The position numbers and the translations under genes were made by a program. From Bradyrhizobium sp. CCBAU 53421 (GTDB taxonomy: Bacteria; Pseudomonadota; Alphaproteobacteria; Rhizobiales; Xanthobacteraceae), in contig NZ_CP030047.1 of the NCBI RefSeq assembly GCF_015291625.1, positions 4,402,001-4,466,000 on the forward strand: a stretch of DNA of 64,000 nucleotides. Reading direction: 5' to 3'. The notes under the pieces were generated by a model, which saw nothing but the letters and a program-made list of their open reading frames with translations, had not been told where the DNA came from and made no database searches. Shown here one piece after another: positions 61,666 to 64,000 of the stretch (position 1 is the stretch's first letter; every line of letters starts with the position of its first letter).

Positions 61666-62118
61666 ATGCTCTATGCGGACGATCTCACCGAGGGCCAGAC
61701 ATTCCAGCTCGGGAGCTACACGATCGGCGAGACGGAGATCCTGGAATTCGCCGGCAAATATGATCCGGTGCCGATCCATACCGATCCCGTCGCGGCCGCG
61801 GCGGGCCCATTTGGCGGCCTGATCGCGAGCGGCTTCAACACCATCGCGATCTATCAGCGGTTGGTCGTGGAGGCGATCTGGACCAAGGTGGCGGGCATCG
61901 TCGGGCGGAGCTTCGAGATTCGCCTGCCGAGCCCGGTCCGCCCGGGAGCCACGCTCACCGGCCAATCCCAAATCCAGAAAATCACCCTCAGGCCGGAGCG
62001 GCGTGACGCCGTCGTGATCTTCAGGACGGAGCTGGTCAACGATGAGCAGCGTCTCGTTCTTGTCCTGGTTCTCGATGCGCTGATCCATATGCGGCCGGCG
62101 GAGCAACGGCCGGCATAA
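61666..62118 (+). CDS. MaoC-like dehydratase/hot-dog thioesterase-like protein
   Basis: 150 residues from the ATG at 61666 (GGAGG upstream). Single hot-dog domain with the hydratase motif EFAGKYDPVPIHTDPVAA and GGLIASGFNT. The (R)-specific enoyl-CoA hydratase pattern A-x-x-S/T-G-D-x-N-P-x-H is changed here (GKYDPVPIH), so hydratase activity is uncertain though the Asp and His are kept. It follows folD in the same direction. Confidence 0.88.
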   Translation: MLYADDLTEGQTFQLGSYTIGETEILEFAGKYDPVPIHTDPVAAAAGPFGGLIASGFNTIAIYQRLVVEAIWTKVAGIVGRSFEIRLPSPVRPGATLTGQSQIQKITLRPERRDAVVIFRTELVNDEQRLVLVLVLDALIHMRPAEQRPA

Positions 62119-62235
62119 CCTCCGCCCGGATCGATCTGGCCGCCCGGCAAAGCTGCGGTTACCATAGCCTATCGATGGCGTCGTCTTGATATGGCCAGGG
62201 CGACAAGTTCGCCGATGCGGTGCAAGACGGATGGT

Positions 62236-62664
62236 ATGGGCGTGAAGCGCAGCAAGCAGAAGCCCGGCGAGATCGAAGCCGGACAGCGCAAGGCCGAGCA
62301 ATGGCACCGCTTGCAGGCGCAACGCGCCGCCGAACGGCAACGTCTTCGTGATTACAAGATTGCGCTGGCGCGCGACGAGGTTCCCGTGGATACAGCGCGG
62401 CTGGCGCCGTCGAACAGCTATTCGATTCCTGATTTCGTCGAACGCGGAACCTATCGGCCCGAGCCCTTCGTCTGCAAGGATTGCGGCGTTGCCGAGGTCT
62501 GGACGCCGTTGCAGCAGAAATGGTGGTACGAGACCGCAAAGGGCGACGTGTTCACCAAGGCCGTGCGCTGCCGGGCCTGCCGCACCAGGGAGCGCGCACG
62601 CAAATCTGCCGCGCGCCGCGTGCATCTGGAAGGACTCGCCAGGAAGACGCCGCCTGCCTCGTAG
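62236..62664 (+). CDS. Zinc-ribbon protein, unknown function
   Basis: 142 residues from the ATG at 62236 (in-frame ATG also at 62191, neither with a strong ribosome site). A Lys/Arg/Glu/Gln-rich helical N-terminal half precedes FVCKDCGVAEVWTPLQQKWWYE and CRACRTRERARK, which supply four Cys of a zinc ribbon. The conserved spacing W-T-x2-Q-Q-K-W-W-Y-E fits the probable zinc-ribbon domain family seen in Proteobacteria. The role is unknown. Confidence 0.78.
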   Translation: MGVKRSKQKPGEIEAGQRKAEQWHRLQAQRAAERQRLRDYKIALARDEVPVDTARLAPSNSYSIPDFVERGTYRPEPFVCKDCGVAEVWTPLQQKWWYETAKGDVFTKAVRCRACRTRERARKSAARRVHLEGLARKTPPAS

Positions 62665-62855
62665 AGGTACGCCGGCGCCACATTTCACACAGCGGTGGAT
62701 CTGGAACCCGCGCACACCTCGGTCAATGCGTCGCGCGTGCGGAACGTTTCGTGGCCTGATCGGTTCGAGACTTCGAAGCCCCCGGCGAGGGGTGCGGGCG
62801 GGGAGGAACCAGCCAAGGATACCACGCGGCCGGAACCAACAAGAAGGAGCAGCGG

Positions 62856-63149
62856 ATGAAGCTTAATTCCACGCAAGTCAAACAGACCATGACGCAGTTG
62901 AACGCGCAGGTGCTTCCGGATGATCATCCGGCGGTGGCGCAACTGAACAGCGTGTTCGGCGAGCACACATTCTTCGTCGACACCAGCGGCCTCAAGGTCC
63001 TCGAACCGGCGCAGAGTTCCGACATGCCGGGGCAAACCGGTGAAGTGGTGAGCCTTGCCGAGTGGAGCGATCCGGAGCTGACGTCGCTGCGGCCGCACGA
63101 GCCGGAACCGACCGGCGTGCTCATCACGCTCGAACCCAGCAAGCACTGA
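62856..63149 (+). CDS. Small hypothetical protein
   Basis: 97 residues. AAGGAG lies six bases before the ATG, a strong ribosome site. The protein is acidic and polar (KLNSTQVKQTMTQLNAQVLPDDHP, then VLEPAQSSDMPGQTGEV), without signal or membrane segments. Codon use matches the neighbours. The family is not recognised. Confidence 0.75.
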   Translation: MKLNSTQVKQTMTQLNAQVLPDDHPAVAQLNSVFGEHTFFVDTSGLKVLEPAQSSDMPGQTGEVVSLAEWSDPELTSLRPHEPEPTGVLITLEPSKH

Positions 63150-63178
63150 AGCGAAACGCGACCGCACAAAGAGATTGG

Positions 63179-63207
63179 AGCATGATCCGATTCAATCGGA
63201 TCGTGCT
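63179..63207. repeat. Near-perfect palindrome AGCATGATCCGATT
   Basis: The 14-base arm at 63179-63192 matches the reverse complement of 63194-63207 at 13 of 14 positions, around a single C. GGAGCATGATCCG-type palindromes are frequent in Bradyrhizobium intergenic DNA. Confidence 0.75.
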
Positions 63208-63358
63208 TCTGAGCGCCGCATCGGACGGCACCGCAATCGGCCTTCTTGATGGCGACAATTTCCAACGTCACCTCAAGAGGTGCCGAAAGTCACATAGCAA
63301 ATCAGCGCCGCCTGCGTATGCATCGGTTCGAGATGGGTATCCAGGCGGTGAGGGGCAG

Positions 63359-63730
63359 ATGGGGATCGTGCGGCGCTGGAGCTCTGACGAGGACGAGAAG
63401 CTCAGAGAACTCGCCAGGGCCGGCAAGAACGCTCTCGAGATCAGCAACGAACTGACCCGCAGCGCGTCGGCCGTGCGCCGGCGCGCCGAGGTGCTGTCGG
63501 TCCTCATCATGGCAAAGGCGTTCCGCGCGCGCCCCTCGCACGTCGCCACCCATCTGGAGCGGGTCGCGATCGACGCGATCCGGCATCGTCGGCCGTTTCC
63601 CGCGGGTGTCGGGCCGAGCACCATTGCCGGAATGATCGAGAAGGGCTGGATCCTGCCGGAGCTGGGCCGGAAATACCGCGTCACCGATGCCGGCGTGGAG
63701 GCCGTGCGGCGGAAGATCCCGAGCGGGTGA
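63359..63730 (+). CDS. Small SANT/Myb-like DNA-binding protein
   Basis: 123 residues from the ATG at 63359, with GAGGGG just upstream; the frame extends upstream to 63062 but overlaps the previous gene and a palindrome. The N-terminal RRWSSDEDEKLRELARAGKNALEISNELTRSASAVRRRAEVL is a Trp/acidic helix-turn-helix of SANT/Myb or GcrA-like type. The C-terminal part (YRVTDAGVEAVRR) resembles a winged segment. A transcription regulator is inferred. Confidence 0.78.
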   Translation: MGIVRRWSSDEDEKLRELARAGKNALEISNELTRSASAVRRRAEVLSVLIMAKAFRARPSHVATHLERVAIDAIRHRRPFPAGVGPSTIAGMIEKGWILPELGRKYRVTDAGVEAVRRKIPSG

Positions 63731-63886
63731 GGCGGGCAGCGGCAAGACGGGCCATGGACTGACGCGCGATCGGCGCGGCGGGATGCAAGATTCTCCGCCC
63801 GGGAAGGGCGCTCGCGCCGTTCAAGGAGGACGAGACTTGCCGCCGGCGCTCTCCCGTCCGTCCAACCATCCGACCCGATCGCACCG

Positions 63887-64000
63887 ATGCTCAACGTCCA
63901 GCAAGCTCCTGAAGACCGATACCAGCGTTTCGCCGACCTTGCGCCGTTCGTTCGTGAAGCGATCAGCACCATCGCCGCATTGACGCCGTCTCAGCGGCTC
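63887..64000 (+). CDS. Possible gene start, cut by the window end
   Basis: An ATG frame open to the last base gives MLNVQQAPEDRYQRFADLAP... with no stop and balanced composition for 38 codons. There is no clear ribosome site. It may be the beginning of a real gene; the product cannot be named. Confidence 0.35.
   Translation, partial: MLNVQQAPEDRYQRFADLAPFVREAISTIAALTPSQRL

Noticed and set aside
63268..63972. 234-residue leftward frame at the window end
   Set aside because: Antisense to the SANT-like gene, with shadow composition and no start signal.
1..64000. tRNA, rRNA or CRISPR loci
   Set aside because: No tRNA-like cloverleaf, rRNA sequence or regularly spaced repeat-spacer array was seen; all hairpins found are short palindromes or terminators.

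Overview
This is a GC-rich (mid-60s %) chromosomal window from an alphaproteobacterium, most likely Bradyrhizobium or a close Nitrobacteraceae relative. Pointers are an ATP12-family F1-ATPase chaperone, a class III cyclase fused to TolB-like and TPR regions, PAS_5-PilZ and GCG_CRPN-type small proteins, and many REP-like palindromic repeats of a style familiar in that genus. The genus is an inference, not a database match. I see no rRNA, tRNA or CRISPR array.

Layout. 1-2326: end of a DegP/HtrA protease overlapping rarA. 2327-6165: lower-GC block with an adenylate cyclase and a dienelactone hydrolase. 6166-8529: exported esterase and an RluA-family pseudouridine synthase. 8652-21586: mainly secreted or membrane functions: two exported amidohydrolases, a metallo-beta-lactamase-fold hydrolase, an acetyltransferase, a multicopper oxidase coupled to a phospholipase C-like phosphoesterase, a glutaminase, an MFS pump and an HdeD protein. 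21663-26568: DUF3828 protein, ATP12 chaperone, an orphan FliK-like/FlhB-C-like pair, a class D beta-lactamase and a carboxymuconolactone decarboxylase-family protein. 26803-32822: MocR regulator divergent from an EamA transporter, PAS_5-PilZ protein, DUF4260 protein and an acyl-CoA carboxylase beta subunit. 32915-36520: repeat-rich stretch with an IS5-family element, a cupin and three small exported proteins. 36521-45440: ArsR-type regulator, two dimeric ferredoxin-like proteins, a PEP mutase-like enzyme, a TRIC channel, a triheme cytochrome c and a fused indolepyruvate:ferredoxin oxidoreductase. 46817-52370: a six-gene operon-like run whose parts match peroxisomal beta-oxidation enzymes (SCP2-type thiolase, DUF35 protein, hydratase 2, MFE-2-like dehydrogenase, DHDPS-family protein, Nudix hydrolase). 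52661-64000: EamA transporter with a tandemly repeated 3' end, a large PAS histidine kinase, GrlR-like protein, folD, a MaoC protein and several small hypotheticals.

Most interesting points: separate genes corresponding to the domains of eukaryotic MFE-2/SCPx, with a different palindromic repeat in each of three intercistronic gaps; a stand-alone protein equal to the post-cleavage FlhB C-domain next to a FliK-like gene, with no flagellar genes nearby; an IS5-family element in the centre of a perfect palindrome; a 49-bp-period tandem duplication of a gene's last codons and stop; a hairpin pairing with the Shine-Dalgarno of a CMD-family gene; and a Tat-type small protein with an His/Arg/Trp-only tail beside two GCG_CRPN-like proteins.
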